Below are positions 18,451-28,000 of a stretch of 60,948 nucleotides of DNA, piece after piece. The notes under the pieces were generated by a model that did not search any database, was not told where the DNA came from, and saw only the letters and a list, made by a program, of their open reading frames with translations. The first letter of the stretch is position 1, and every line of letters starts with the position of its first letter. The DNA is from Vibrio zhanjiangensis (lineage in GTDB: Bacteria; Pseudomonadota; Gammaproteobacteria; Enterobacterales; Vibrionaceae), in contig NZ_BSPW01000091.1 in the NCBI RefSeq assembly GCF_030161235.1, forward strand, positions 1 through 60,948, given 5' to 3'. Made by a program: the position numbers and the translations under genes.

Positions 18451-21162
18451 ATGGATACTCAATCTAAATGTCAGCGCAATTGGCGCAGGACTCAATTATC
18501 AACACTAATCGCTCTTGGTCTAGGTACCGCGTGCTTAACTGTACAAGCAGCACCGTCTAAGCCCCAACTAAGTTACGACATGACCAATGTGAAAAACCAG
18601 TCTTTTGTAGAAATAAATGGCGAGGCAGGTAGACAATCATACAAAAAGGCCGTGATCAGACGCGACAGTGTTTCATTCCCTGTAAAGTGGGATATCTGGT
18701 ACAACAGTGGTACCCCAGCGACAAAGTGGCAAGTTAAACTAGGGGATAAAGTTGTCTTCACTGAAGCGATCAATGGACCTCAAAACCAAGCGTTCTCCGG
18801 TGCAACAGAAGTGCAAATTGATAAAGCAGGTCAATACGATATGACCGTCAATGTTTGCGATGCGAGTGGGGATTGCTCTTCTTCAGATGTGCATAAAATT
18901 ACTGTGACTGACACAGATGGTGCAGGAATGGCTCCACTGACGATGAATGTTGATAGCAACAATCAGTCTTTCCCACCTCAACCTGACGGCACGGTTGTGG
19001 GTAGCTACTTTGTTGAGTGGAGTCAATATGACCGTAAGTTCAGCGTAGATAACATTCCAGCCGAAAACCTTACGCACATCATCTATGGTTTTATCCCTAT
19101 GTGTGGCCCAAATGCTTCACTTACTGATAACGATGCTCAAACAGCACTAAAGCTAGCTTGTGGTGATTCTAAAGATTATGAAGTTGTTGTACACGATCAA
19201 TGGGGAGCTTTCGGCTCAAGCTTGCCTGGTACCGCCAATTCCTCAATTAAAGGTACCTACGGTCAGATGATGGCTCTTAAGCAGCGTTATCCTGAACTTA
19301 AAATTTTGCCTTCTATCGGAGGATGGACGCTATCTGACCCATTCTACGGATTCACTAACAAAGCAAACCGCGACACTTTCGTCGCTTCTGTTAAAGAGTT
19401 TCTACTCACCTGGAAGTTCTATGATGGTGTCGATATTGACTGGGAATTTCCCGGCGGAGACGGCGCCAACACAGAGTTGGGTAATCCAGATCTGGATGGT
19501 CAAGCATACGTAGACCTAATGAAAGAACTGCGCAATATGCTGGATCAGTTATCCGCTGAGACTGGAAAGACTTATGAACTCACTTCTGCTATCGGAGCTG
19601 GTTGGGACAAAATTGAAGATGTTGATTATTCAGATGCTCAACAATACATGGATTACATCTTCGTCATGTCATACGACTTTTATGGTGCATGGAGTACTAA
19701 TCTAGGCCATCAAGCCGCTCTTGAGTGTGGTTCTCATATTTCACAAGGACAATGTGATGGAACTGAAGATCCTGATGGAGGTCCAGAGTACACAACGCAC
19801 AATGCAGCAACTCAATTACTTGAGCAAGGTGTTTCACCAAGCAAACTTGTTTTAGGCGCGGCCATGTATGGACGTGGTTGGAAAGGTGTCACCCGAGACA
19901 GCATGACCGACCCTCAAAATCCAATGACAGGTTCTGGTGTTATGTCAGGCGATGCTGTTGAAACAATTGACGGCAGTTGGGAAAAGGGTGTTATTGACTA
20001 TAAGGATATTGTTACCGACTACTTGGGCCAACCAGGTGTAGAATACCACTACGACCAACAAGCTCAGGCTCCATACATTTACAAAGAGTCCACTGGTGAA
20101 CTGATCACCTACGACAATGCACAATCTGTGGAAGCAAAAGCAGCTTATGCTCGTTCACATGGATTTGCAGGCTTGTTCTCATGGGAAATAGATGGGGACA
20201 ATGGTGATATTCTAAACGCTATGCAAAATGGACTTCTTAATGGCGGAGAAGGTGTAAATCGCCCACCTGTAGCTGATGCCGGTGAAGATAAATTGGTAAC
20301 TGAAGCTGGTGTGGTCAATTTGGATGGCTCACGATCTCATGATGCAGAGGGTGAAGTATCGTATCTTTGGGAACAAATCGCTGGGCCTACAATCGCAATT
20401 AACAATGCCAACAGTGCAGTAGCAACGATCACGATTGGAGATGATGGTTCAAATAATGTATACAGTTTCAAACTCACGGTAACTGATCAAGATGGTGTAT
20501 CTGCATATGATACTATGAAGGTGACGACTCAGTTTACTACTGAGCCGGAAAATAGACCGCCTGAAGCAGTCATTACCGGCCCTGTAGAAGCTGATGCTGG
20601 TGAACGAGTCACTCTAGATGCTTCGGGTAGTTCAGATCCTGACGGTGATAGCCTAACTTACTCTTGGTCATCTGCCGATGTAACCCTCAATGCGAATGGA
20701 AGTTCAGCAAGCTTTATTGCGCCTGAGTTTACTCAAGATACCAATATCACTGTATCTGTAACCGTTTCAGACGGTTCAGCAACAGATACAAAAAGCCTTA
20801 CTATCTTGGTTAAAGCGAAAGAAGATGGTGGGACAGGCGGATCATGCTCAACAACGGACCCAGAGGCTAGCAATGTTCCGGCTTGGGTGAGAGGTCAAGT
20901 CTATACAACCGAAACAGTCAGCCACAACGGCTTGGTGTATACAGCAAAATGGTGGAACACAGAAGAACCAACACCTACGGCTTCTGCTTGGAATTTAGAC
21001 TCTGAAGTCGAACTTCCTTGGACATCTGCTGCGGTTTACAACGGTGGTGACCAAGTTGACCATAACGGTTCGCGCTGGGAAGCTAAATGGTGGACACAAG
21101 GTAATGAACCAAGTTCTTCATCAGATGTTTGGGTAAATGTTGGCGACGCGCATTGCCAATAA
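18451..21162 (+). CDS. chiA: Secreted GH18 chitinase with PKD and chitin-binding domains
   Basis: The 903-residue extracellular endochitinase has an ordered layout. A signal peptide covers residues 1-34. A ChiA N-terminal immunoglobulin-like domain follows (about 35-155). The GH18 barrel spans about 180-595, with catalytic motif DGVDIDWEFPGGDG near residue 325; the Glu in DWE is the acid/base. Two PKD domains (about 605-790) and two CBM5/12 chitin-binding modules (AWVRGQVYTTETV ... AKWW and AAVYNGGDQVDHNG ... AKWW) end the protein. This is the vibrio ChiA type, secreted by the type II system to degrade crystalline chitin. It stands as a single gene. Confidence 0.95.
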   Translation: MDTQSKCQRNWRRTQLSTLIALGLGTACLTVQAAPSKPQLSYDMTNVKNQSFVEINGEAGRQSYKKAVIRRDSVSFPVKWDIWYNSGTPATKWQVKLGDKVVFTEAINGPQNQAFSGATEVQIDKAGQYDMTVNVCDASGDCSSSDVHKITVTDTDGAGMAPLTMNVDSNNQSFPPQPDGTVVGSYFVEWSQYDRKFSVDNIPAENLTHIIYGFIPMCGPNASLTDNDAQTALKLACGDSKDYEVVVHDQWGAFGSSLPGTANSSIKGTYGQMMALKQRYPELKILPSIGGWTLSDPFYGFTNKANRDTFVASVKEFLLTWKFYDGVDIDWEFPGGDGANTELGNPDLDGQAYVDLMKELRNMLDQLSAETGKTYELTSAIGAGWDKIEDVDYSDAQQYMDYIFVMSYDFYGAWSTNLGHQAALECGSHISQGQCDGTEDPDGGPEYTTHNAATQLLEQGVSPSKLVLGAAMYGRGWKGVTRDSMTDPQNPMTGSGVMSGDAVETIDGSWEKGVIDYKDIVTDYLGQPGVEYHYDQQAQAPYIYKESTGELITYDNAQSVEAKAAYARSHGFAGLFSWEIDGDNGDILNAMQNGLLNGGEGVNRPPVADAGEDKLVTEAGVVNLDGSRSHDAEGEVSYLWEQIAGPTIAINNANSAVATITIGDDGSNNVYSFKLTVTDQDGVSAYDTMKVTTQFTTEPENRPPEAVITGPVEADAGERVTLDASGSSDPDGDSLTYSWSSADVTLNANGSSASFIAPEFTQDTNITVSVTVSDGSATDTKSLTILVKAKEDGGTGGSCSTTDPEASNVPAWVRGQVYTTETVSHNGLVYTAKWWNTEEPTPTASAWNLDSEVELPWTSAAVYNGGDQVDHNGSRWEAKWWTQGNEPSSSSDVWVNVGDAHCQ

Positions 21163-21182
21163 GATATAAAACCCTCTAAATT

Positions 21183-21213
21183 AAAAGCTCATCTCTAAAT
21201 AGATGAGCTTTTT
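21183..21213 (+). terminator. Intrinsic terminator of the chitinase
   Basis: AAAAGCTCATCT and AGATGAGCTTTTT form a stem with a T run just after the chitinase stop. Confidence 0.88.
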
Positions 21214-21261
21214 CATTTAATGAGATGATATACCTAACAATCTTTCTATTTAGTAACAAAG

Positions 21262-21540
21262 CTAAGTTCGATACAAAACCTTCACTACATGCCATCCAAA
21301 CTTGGTTTTCACCAAATGCGGTACAAGCATCTCTCCCTGAAAGCAAATTTTGTCAAATTGTGGCACCATCTGACCTTTACGAAACTCACCTAAATCCCCA
21401 CCCTTTTTTCCTGAAGGGCAGGTTGAATATTTCTTGGCGAGGGTTTGGAATTTTGCTCCCTTCTTAAGCTGCTTTATGATCTCTTCAGCTTGCTCTTTGT
21501 GCTTTACCAAAATGTGTAAAGCTGCGGCGGTATTTGCCAT
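21262..21540 (-). CDS. ppiC: Parvulin-type peptidyl-prolyl isomerase PpiC
   Basis: The 92-residue single-domain rotamase catalyses cis-trans isomerisation of prolyl bonds in the cytoplasm. It has the parvulin pattern ALHILVKHKEQAEEIIKQL, ALAKKYSTCPSGKKGGDLG-like centre and KTKFGWHVVKVL at the end. Length and motif order match E. coli PpiC (93 residues). Confidence 0.93.
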   Translation of the reverse strand: MANTAAALHILVKHKEQAEEIIKQLKKGAKFQTLAKKYSTCPSGKKGGDLGEFRKGQMVPQFDKICFQGEMLVPHLVKTKFGWHVVKVLYRT

Positions 21541-21734
21541 ATGTTGCTCTCACTCACATCAGCAGAATGGGTAGCTGAGCATTGTAGCGAAATAGAGTGA
21601 AAACACCATAATAATTGGTTAAAATTCAACCAAAAAATCAATTTATCAGCTAATTGTTTCAAGTTGCATTGATATGACTTATAAATAAGCTACCATCTCC
21701 ATAAATACACTATAGAACGCGAGTAATTCGAAAC

Positions 21735-22670
21735 ATGTCAAAGACCATCAGTAAAGCTAACCAATCACAAGGAATGTTGATGTTTACGCTGACGCAAAAC
21801 CAGCAACTTTTCGCTATTGGAACCTTAAAAGTCAGAGAAATCGTACCGTATCAACCCACGACTCAAATTCCGTATTCACACCACCATGTTGTTGGTACCG
21901 TTACCATTCGTAATCACACCATTCCTGTCATCAATATGCCAGCTGCCATTGGTCTTCGTCCTATTCAACCAGAAGAATACTCTTCATGCTATTTGATTGT
22001 GACCGACTGTTTGAGAACCATTGTCGCTTTTATGGTCCGCTCAATTGAAAAAATTATAGAGTGTGACTGGAAAACTATCGAGTCCTCTCCCAAAGCGACA
22101 GGAAAGAATGTATTCGTTACTGGTATTACTCGATTCGAAGAAAAAATTGTCCAGATGTTAGATGTTGAGCTTCTACTCTCTAAAATTTACCCCCAATATG
22201 AATCCACTGCTGTACCTATGCTCACTGACATAGAAAGGGAAAAGTTGAAAGTATTGAAGATACTATTGGTAGATGACTCTGCCATTGCAAGAAAGCAACT
22301 TTCAGAAGCTTTAGACAGCATCAACATTGGTTATCAAATTTGTAACAATGGTATTGAAGCCCTTGCCTTGATGAAAGAAGAGGCAGCCAAAGGCCAACCT
22401 ATTGAGCTTTTAGTTAGTGACATAGAAATGCCTGGACTCGATGGGTATGAACTCGCATTTGAAACTCAAAGTGATCACAGCCTTAGCAAGGCTTATATTA
22501 TTTTACATACCTCACTATCGAGCGAAATTTGTGTCGATAGAGCACAACAAGTAGGAGCACATGAGGCGCTCGAAAAGTTTAATGCCAGTGATTTAATCAA
22601 AGCAATGCTGCGCGGGGCAGATAGGTTAGATAACAGCAACGAAGTCAAAAAACTTGAATTGCAGATATAG
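21735..22670 (+). CDS. cheV: Chemotaxis coupling protein CheV
   Basis: The 311-residue protein joins an N-terminal CheW-like domain (about 12-155, LFAIGTLKVREIVPY) to a C-terminal receiver domain (about 178-300). The receiver has the acidic pair LLVDDSAIARKQL, the phospho-acceptor Asp in LLVSDIEMPGLDG and the conserved Lys in ALEKFNASD. It couples chemoreceptors to CheA and is tuned by phosphorylation. It stands outside any chemotaxis operon here, as usual for the several CheV copies in vibrios. Confidence 0.93.
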   Translation: MSKTISKANQSQGMLMFTLTQNQQLFAIGTLKVREIVPYQPTTQIPYSHHHVVGTVTIRNHTIPVINMPAAIGLRPIQPEEYSSCYLIVTDCLRTIVAFMVRSIEKIIECDWKTIESSPKATGKNVFVTGITRFEEKIVQMLDVELLLSKIYPQYESTAVPMLTDIEREKLKVLKILLVDDSAIARKQLSEALDSINIGYQICNNGIEALALMKEEAAKGQPIELLVSDIEMPGLDGYELAFETQSDHSLSKAYIILHTSLSSEICVDRAQQVGAHEALEKFNASDLIKAMLRGADRLDNSNEVKKLELQI

Positions 22671-22808
22671 TTCCCTCACAAAAAAGTGAATGTCTAACAT
22701 ACTAATATAAAAGCAACATCAGATTTTCTATCTATTAACTTGAGCAACGCGTGCTGAGATCCGCTAATCTTATTCTATTGGATAGGTAAAGAAGAATACT
22801 GGACAAAG

Positions 22809-23825
22809 ATGCTAGACGACGATTTCAAAAAATCGACCGCTAACCTTAAAAAAGCTGTCCCACTTATGATGCAAAACCATGTTGCCGCAACGCCTGCGAA
22901 TTACGCCTTGTGGTACACATATGTGGACAACGCTATCCCAGAAATGAATCAAGAATTGGAATCCATCATAGGTAACTATGGCTTGTGTCCCCCAGCCGCA
23001 GGGAAATGGCTTTACGATAACTATGTAGCAAGCCGTTCAGAAACGGATATGAAAGAGCTAAAGGCCAATGTTGAAGTGTTGGTCAATCAAGTCGCCTCGT
23101 CTATGACAGACACACTATCTGACACCTCTCACTTTTCGAAAGTAATAGACCAAGGTTTTGAAAATCTTGAAAAATTCGAAGACCAAGCCATGTCTATCGA
23201 GGATGTTACCAAAGTGGTTCGCCAGCTCATATCTGAATCAAAGGAAATCAGAAGTTCAACTAACTTTTTAAATTCTCAACTCGAAACAGCATCAAGCGAG
23301 ATTCAAAGACTAAAAACTAAACTCGCCGAAGCTCAGCAAGATGCACTATTTGACGGTCTCACTAGCCTTTACAATCGGCGTTCATTCGACAATGATATTA
23401 GTGCCTTGTGTGAGGCTGAACAGCCTATGTGCCTTATATTGGCGGACGTTGATCATTTTAAAAGTTTAAATGACAATTATGGGCATTTATTCGGTGATGC
23501 TGTACTGAAAGGGATCGCAAAACGTTTCCAGATTAGCGGTAGAGATGGTATCCATGCCTACCGATTTGGCGGTGAAGAATTTGCCTTAATCGTCCCCAAC
23601 AAGCAGCTGAGAATCGCCCGCCAGTTTGCAGATAGTTTGCGCCGATCAATAGAAAAATTGTCTGTAAAAGACAGACGATCCGGAGAGTCGGTTGGTAGTA
23701 TAACAGCGTCTTTTGGGGTGGCAGAACTTCAACCCGGTGAGAAGCCAGAATCGCTGATTGAAAGAGTCGACAAACTTCTCTACGAAGCGAAACAGCTCGG
23801 ACGTAACCGTGTAATGCCAATATAG
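22809..23825 (+). CDS. Soluble diguanylate cyclase (GGEEF)
   Basis: The 338-residue protein has an N-terminal helical region (about 1-170) without membrane segments, ending in a coiled coil. A GGDEF domain with active site RFGGEEFALIV follows (about residue 255). DVDHFKSLNDNYGHLFGD is intact, so cyclic di-GMP synthesis is expected. The I-site position reads RDGI rather than RxxD, so canonical feedback inhibition seems absent. The N-terminal NHVAATPANYALWYTYVDN segment is shared by a group of vibrio and enterobacterial cyclases and may be a sensor or partner-binding domain. Confidence 0.9.
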   Translation: MLDDDFKKSTANLKKAVPLMMQNHVAATPANYALWYTYVDNAIPEMNQELESIIGNYGLCPPAAGKWLYDNYVASRSETDMKELKANVEVLVNQVASSMTDTLSDTSHFSKVIDQGFENLEKFEDQAMSIEDVTKVVRQLISESKEIRSSTNFLNSQLETASSEIQRLKTKLAEAQQDALFDGLTSLYNRRSFDNDISALCEAEQPMCLILADVDHFKSLNDNYGHLFGDAVLKGIAKRFQISGRDGIHAYRFGGEEFALIVPNKQLRIARQFADSLRRSIEKLSVKDRRSGESVGSITASFGVAELQPGEKPESLIERVDKLLYEAKQLGRNRVMPI

Positions 23826-23839
23826 GGTCAAAAACAACC

Positions 23840-24385
23840 TTGTCTCAAACACCGAGTTCCGATGAACCAATAAAAGGTTGGAAATCCAAGAGGCTTCATA
23901 AAGTTACTGCGGGAATCAAAAACTCAATACTGGATCAGCCAGAGTTGAACAATATTCACCTGAAGGAAATAGTGAGCTCCAAATTCAACCAAAAAGCGGA
24001 TTCTTTTGTCAAAAACTCCAGTTCACACATAGATAAAGATTTCGGCAAATCCAAACGCCATAAACTTGGCTATGCCATTACAGCGGGCTCTATTGCAGTA
24101 TTGAGGGAGCGAGCGCCAGGTGCAATTCAACGTGTAAGCCCAGTTAATACAATCTGTGATCTTGGTGTTGCTGTGACTGATATTCCAGACGCCATTACCA
24201 CCGTTAAGGACACTGTAACATTGGCTAAATTGAATGATGCATTTACTCACTCTTTTGGTGACCAAGTGGACGGCATAGCAAACACGTTAAGCGCCACGAC
24301 CAAAGCCGTTAGCGATGCGACAAGTGATGTCACATTTGAAAAGTTTTCAACAGCATTTAAAAACTTTTTTTGGGGCAATCAGTAA
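23840..24385 (+). CDS. Unknown protein, 181 residues
   Basis: The best start is a TTG at 23840, 15 bases after the GGEEF gene stop, so cotranscription is likely. The protein is hydrophilic at the N-terminus, with a lysine-rich stretch (KGWKSKRLHK). A mildly hydrophobic centre follows (LGYAITAGSIAVLRERAPGAIQ, VNTICDLGVAVTDIPDAITT), and the C-terminus is FFWGNQ. I recognise no family. Its position behind a diguanylate cyclase makes a link to c-di-GMP output possible, as inference only. Confidence 0.55.
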   Translation: MSQTPSSDEPIKGWKSKRLHKVTAGIKNSILDQPELNNIHLKEIVSSKFNQKADSFVKNSSSHIDKDFGKSKRHKLGYAITAGSIAVLRERAPGAIQRVSPVNTICDLGVAVTDIPDAITTVKDTVTLAKLNDAFTHSFGDQVDGIANTLSATTKAVSDATSDVTFEKFSTAFKNFFWGNQ

Positions 24386-24423
24386 CCGTAAGCGACGATA
24401 TAAAATCCAATAACGTCTTACTT

Positions 24424-25356
24424 TCAGCCATCAGAGGTAATAGCATCGATAAGTTCTTTGAGCACCTGATCTGCTTGATCATTTTCGATCTGGCAGGTGC
24501 CTGCTGCTTTATGCCCACCTCCTCCATATTTCAACATTAACTCACCAACATTTGTCTTGGAACTTCTATCAAAAATTGACTTTCCGGTGGCAAACACCGT
24601 GTTTTGCTTCTGAAATCCCCACAATTTATGAATCGAGATATTACATTGTGGATACAAGGCGTAAATCATAAAACGGTTTCCAGCATAAATTGTATCTTCT
24701 CCAGTCAGATCCAACACAACGAGATTTTTGTGTACCGTCGCACACCGCTGTATTTGCTGCTTAAATAAGTTTTCGTGCTCCTTGTAAAGCTCGATACGTT
24801 CAGAAACATCTGGATGCTCCAGTATTTCTTCAATACTGTGCGTGGTGCAGTAGTCGATCAAATCCATCATCAAATTGTAATTTGAAATCCTAAAATCTCT
24901 AAAGCGTCCTAGGCCAGTTCTAGCATCCATGAGAAAGTTAAGTAAATTCCATCCTGTTGAGTCCAAAACTTCATCTCGAGTAAACTGAGCTGAATCCCCT
25001 TTATCAACAGCTTCCATCATACCTAACCAAGCTTGAGGAAAGACTTTTTCACCACCATAATGCTCCCACACTACCCTAGCGGCAGACGGGGCATTAGGAT
25101 CAATAATATGATTGGGCCGCTCTCCTGGATTGCGTATGGTCTCAGATAAATGATGGTCGAAAACAAGATGAGCATGCTTTACGTATGGCAAATTAGTCAC
25201 TATATCAAGTGAAGTTATGTCAACCAAACCATCTTGCATGTCTTTGGGGTGAACAAATTTTATATCGTCAATCAGACCAAGTTGCTTAAGCAGAACGGCA
25301 CAAACCAAACCGTCAAAATCGCTACGCGTGACCAAACGATGTTTCTTTTCCGACAT
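24424..25356 (-). CDS. DHH-family phosphoesterase
   Basis: The 310-residue protein starts at ATG 25356 with AGGA and a seven-base spacer; a longer frame to 25422 is less likely. The DHH domain shows TRSDFDGLVCAVLLK at residue 10 and VFDHHLSE, which are the metal-binding motifs of exopolyphosphatase and nanoRNase relatives. The C-terminal DHHA1 motif is YGGGGHKAAGTCQI. The substrate (short oligonucleotide, cyclic dinucleotide or polyphosphate) cannot be told from sequence. It is convergent with the unknown 23840 gene. Confidence 0.85.
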   Translation of the reverse strand: MSEKKHRLVTRSDFDGLVCAVLLKQLGLIDDIKFVHPKDMQDGLVDITSLDIVTNLPYVKHAHLVFDHHLSETIRNPGERPNHIIDPNAPSAARVVWEHYGGEKVFPQAWLGMMEAVDKGDSAQFTRDEVLDSTGWNLLNFLMDARTGLGRFRDFRISNYNLMMDLIDYCTTHSIEEILEHPDVSERIELYKEHENLFKQQIQRCATVHKNLVVLDLTGEDTIYAGNRFMIYALYPQCNISIHKLWGFQKQNTVFATGKSIFDRSSKTNVGELMLKYGGGGHKAAGTCQIENDQADQVLKELIDAITSDG

Positions 25357-25643
25357 CTGTAAATCCTTACTTTCAACTGTCCCACCCAACGAACAAGCAG
25401 TACCAGTATTAACTTTGACCAATAGGTAGATTTTATAGCCCTACCTTTAGTTTAGACACCTTCGATCGTTTAACAAACTTACGCCTGTTTTTTCCTCTCT
25501 CAAGTCGAACTATAGCTTCAAATAACAGCAACTCACGCAATTGAACAGTGTTTTATTTATGGCAGTATTATGACAATTGACAAAAAAACAACAATAAAAT
25601 GCTAATTGAATCACAATTAAACGATATGTAACTGGTTGTAATT

Positions 25644-26306
25644 ATGAAACGCGAACACCCTATTTTTGATGAACGACGGCTTACGTCACAAGATGGTATT
25701 CTAGATAAGTCTAAGAAAGTTATTTATAAATCTTCTCTTGATGCATTGGTCATATTGGCCATTTGTATATTGGTTAACCTAGCGATTCGTATCGATTTTT
25801 CTGTATTCAAAGACGGCGTAGGTGAAGCTTCTTTCACTGAATCTCTTCAATTACTGATGTTAATCGTTTCAACCAGCTCCTTTTACTTAATCATTCGAGA
25901 GCGTCAAGACCTTATCCACGCCGCCGTATTAATTTTTGGATTCCTGGTTGTAGTGACGATAAGAGAAATGGATGCTTGGTTTGATCTAATCTTTCATGGC
26001 GCATGGGTGCTTCCAGCAGCTTTGGTTACCATAGTCTCAACCGTATACGCACTTCGTGGAGGTAAAGACTCCGTGAATCAAATGGCAACAATTCTCGATA
26101 TTCGACATATGAATACCATGATTGGTGGTATTGTGCTACTCGTGGTGTTTTCACGTTTATACGGCATGGGAAGTTTTTGGCATAGCGTTATGCAAGAACA
26201 TTATGTTCGAGAGGTAAAGAACGTCTCTGAAGAATCAATGGAGCTGTTGTGCTACTGCCTTATCGCACTTGGAGCAGTAAAAACCCGCCTTAGTCTAAAA
26301 CACTAG
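25644..26306 (+). CDS. Unknown multi-pass membrane protein
   Basis: This 220-residue protein has about five or six transmembrane segments (DALVILAICILVNLAI, LLMLIVSTSSFYLII, AAVLIFGFLVVVTI, VLPAALVTIVSTVYAL, IGGIVLLVVFSRLYG, LLCYCLIALGAVK). Conserved-looking polar residues sit near the membrane: ESLQ, REMDAWFD, HGAW and ESMEL. I cannot assign a family. It is monocistronic, with a strong terminator. Confidence 0.7.
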   Translation: MKREHPIFDERRLTSQDGILDKSKKVIYKSSLDALVILAICILVNLAIRIDFSVFKDGVGEASFTESLQLLMLIVSTSSFYLIIRERQDLIHAAVLIFGFLVVVTIREMDAWFDLIFHGAWVLPAALVTIVSTVYALRGGKDSVNQMATILDIRHMNTMIGGIVLLVVFSRLYGMGSFWHSVMQEHYVREVKNVSEESMELLCYCLIALGAVKTRLSLKH

Positions 26307-26316
26307 TATGTTTAAA

Positions 26317-26347
26317 ACGAGGGGACCTAGAGTCCCCCTCGCCTTTT
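26317..26347 (+). terminator. Intrinsic terminator
   Basis: CGAGGGGAC pairs with GTCCCCCTCG (one bulged C) and is followed by a T run, 11 bases after the membrane-protein stop. Confidence 0.88.
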
Positions 26348-26487
26348 TGCTTCTCAATTCTTGCTCACTGTTTTCATAATTCCTGTACAAATACACTGTT
26401 TATCGATAGTGTCAGCAAAGTTATCAAGTTGTTAACTATATTTAACGAGAGTCTGAATAGAAGACCACTTAAACAGGAAGTAAGTTT

Positions 26488-27858
26488 ATGCTATCGATTT
26501 TTGATATCTTTAAAATCGGTGTTGGCCCGTCAAGCTCCCATACTAATGGGCCCATGGTAGCTGGCCATCATTTTACTCATCTGCTCAGCGAATCCATATC
26601 CAAAGTAGCAAGGATCCAGATAGATTTGTATGGCTCATTATCTTTAACAGGTAAAGGCCATCATACCGATCGCGCTATCATACTTGGCTTGATGGGTAAT
26701 AGGCCAGATACAATCAAAATGACCAGTGCAAAACAAGCCCTCCAACATACTTTAGATTCAGGCTCACTGCTGTTAGCGAATCAACTCGACCTAAAGTTTG
26801 ATTACTCAAGAGACATTATTTTTCATACCACCAATCTCCCACTGCATGAGAACGGTATGACATTAACCGCTTATGACACCTCTGGAACTCAGCTAATAAT
26901 GGAAACCTATTATTCCATAGGGGGAGGCTTTATCCTCACCGCAGATGAACTAGAAAACGGCAGTTCCGATAACCAAGTAGAGGTCCCATTTCCGTTCACC
27001 TCTGCTGATGAGATGCTTGAGATGGCAGAGAAAAGTGGCCTGAGTTTAGGCGGTATGATCCTTCAAAATGAAGTTTGCTTTTTCGATACTAAAGAGATTG
27101 ATCAAAAAGCAGATAAAATATGGAAAGTCATGTCCTTGTGTATGCAAAGAGGTTTCGAAACCGAGGGAATACTAGAGGGGGGCCTCAATGTCACTCGCAG
27201 AGCACCAAACTTACTGAAAAAGCTTGAGGCTAACGAAGTCGTTGAAAATGATCCAATGGAAGTGATGGACTGGATCAACTTATTCGCATTTGCAGTCAGC
27301 GAAGAAAATGCTGCGGGTGGACAGGTCGTTACCTCTCCAACCAATGGAGCGGCTGGGGTAATTCCCGCGGTGCTGATGTACTACCACCGTTTTGTTAAAT
27401 CTCTTAACCTCAAACAAATTAAAGATTTTTTAGCCGTCGCAGGAGCAATAGGTATTCTATATAAAACCAATGCTTCTATTTCTGGTGCTGAAGTCGGTTG
27501 CCAAGGGGAAATTGGTGTATCTTCCTCCATGGCGGCAGCTGGGCTTACTGCATTACGCGGCGGAAGCAACGAGCAAATCTGTATAGCAGCAGAGATTGCA
27601 ATGGAGCATTCGTTGGGTATGACATGTGATCCAATCGGAGGATTAGTACAAGTCCCTTGCATAGAGCGCAATGCAATGGGGGCAATGAAAGCCATTAATG
27701 CCTCTAGAATGGCGTTAAAAAGAACGAGCAAGTGCCTAATATCTTTAGACAAAGTGATCGCCACCATGTATCAGACAGGCAAAGATATGAATAAGAAATA
27801 TCGTGAAACATCACTGGGTGGATTGGCCGTGATTCATATGGCTCCGCCGTGTGAGTAA
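26488..27858 (+). CDS. sdaA: L-serine ammonia-lyase, iron-sulfur single-chain type
   Basis: The 456-residue enzyme deaminates L-serine to pyruvate and ammonia using a [4Fe-4S] cluster. The N-terminal beta domain begins DIFKIGVGPSSSHTNGPMVAG. The alpha domain has AAGGQVVTSPTNGAAGVIPAVL, and the cluster cysteines are in VGCQGEIG and MTCDPIGGLVQVPC. Length equals E. coli SdaA/SdaB. AGGAAG lies upstream of the ATG. No serine transporter is adjacent. Confidence 0.95.
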   Translation: MLSIFDIFKIGVGPSSSHTNGPMVAGHHFTHLLSESISKVARIQIDLYGSLSLTGKGHHTDRAIILGLMGNRPDTIKMTSAKQALQHTLDSGSLLLANQLDLKFDYSRDIIFHTTNLPLHENGMTLTAYDTSGTQLIMETYYSIGGGFILTADELENGSSDNQVEVPFPFTSADEMLEMAEKSGLSLGGMILQNEVCFFDTKEIDQKADKIWKVMSLCMQRGFETEGILEGGLNVTRRAPNLLKKLEANEVVENDPMEVMDWINLFAFAVSEENAAGGQVVTSPTNGAAGVIPAVLMYYHRFVKSLNLKQIKDFLAVAGAIGILYKTNASISGAEVGCQGEIGVSSSMAAAGLTALRGGSNEQICIAAEIAMEHSLGMTCDPIGGLVQVPCIERNAMGAMKAINASRMALKRTSKCLISLDKVIATMYQTGKDMNKKYRETSLGGLAVIHMAPPCE

Positions 27859-28000
27859 GTACTTGTGTTGTCAAACAATACATAATACTTTACACCAATA
27901 GATAAAGGTCTTATTTACATTGTAAGGCCTCGTAAAGATAATCCACTCACCAATATTAACGACGTTTAACCGCATATCATCTAGCGTAAAGAGAAACTTG

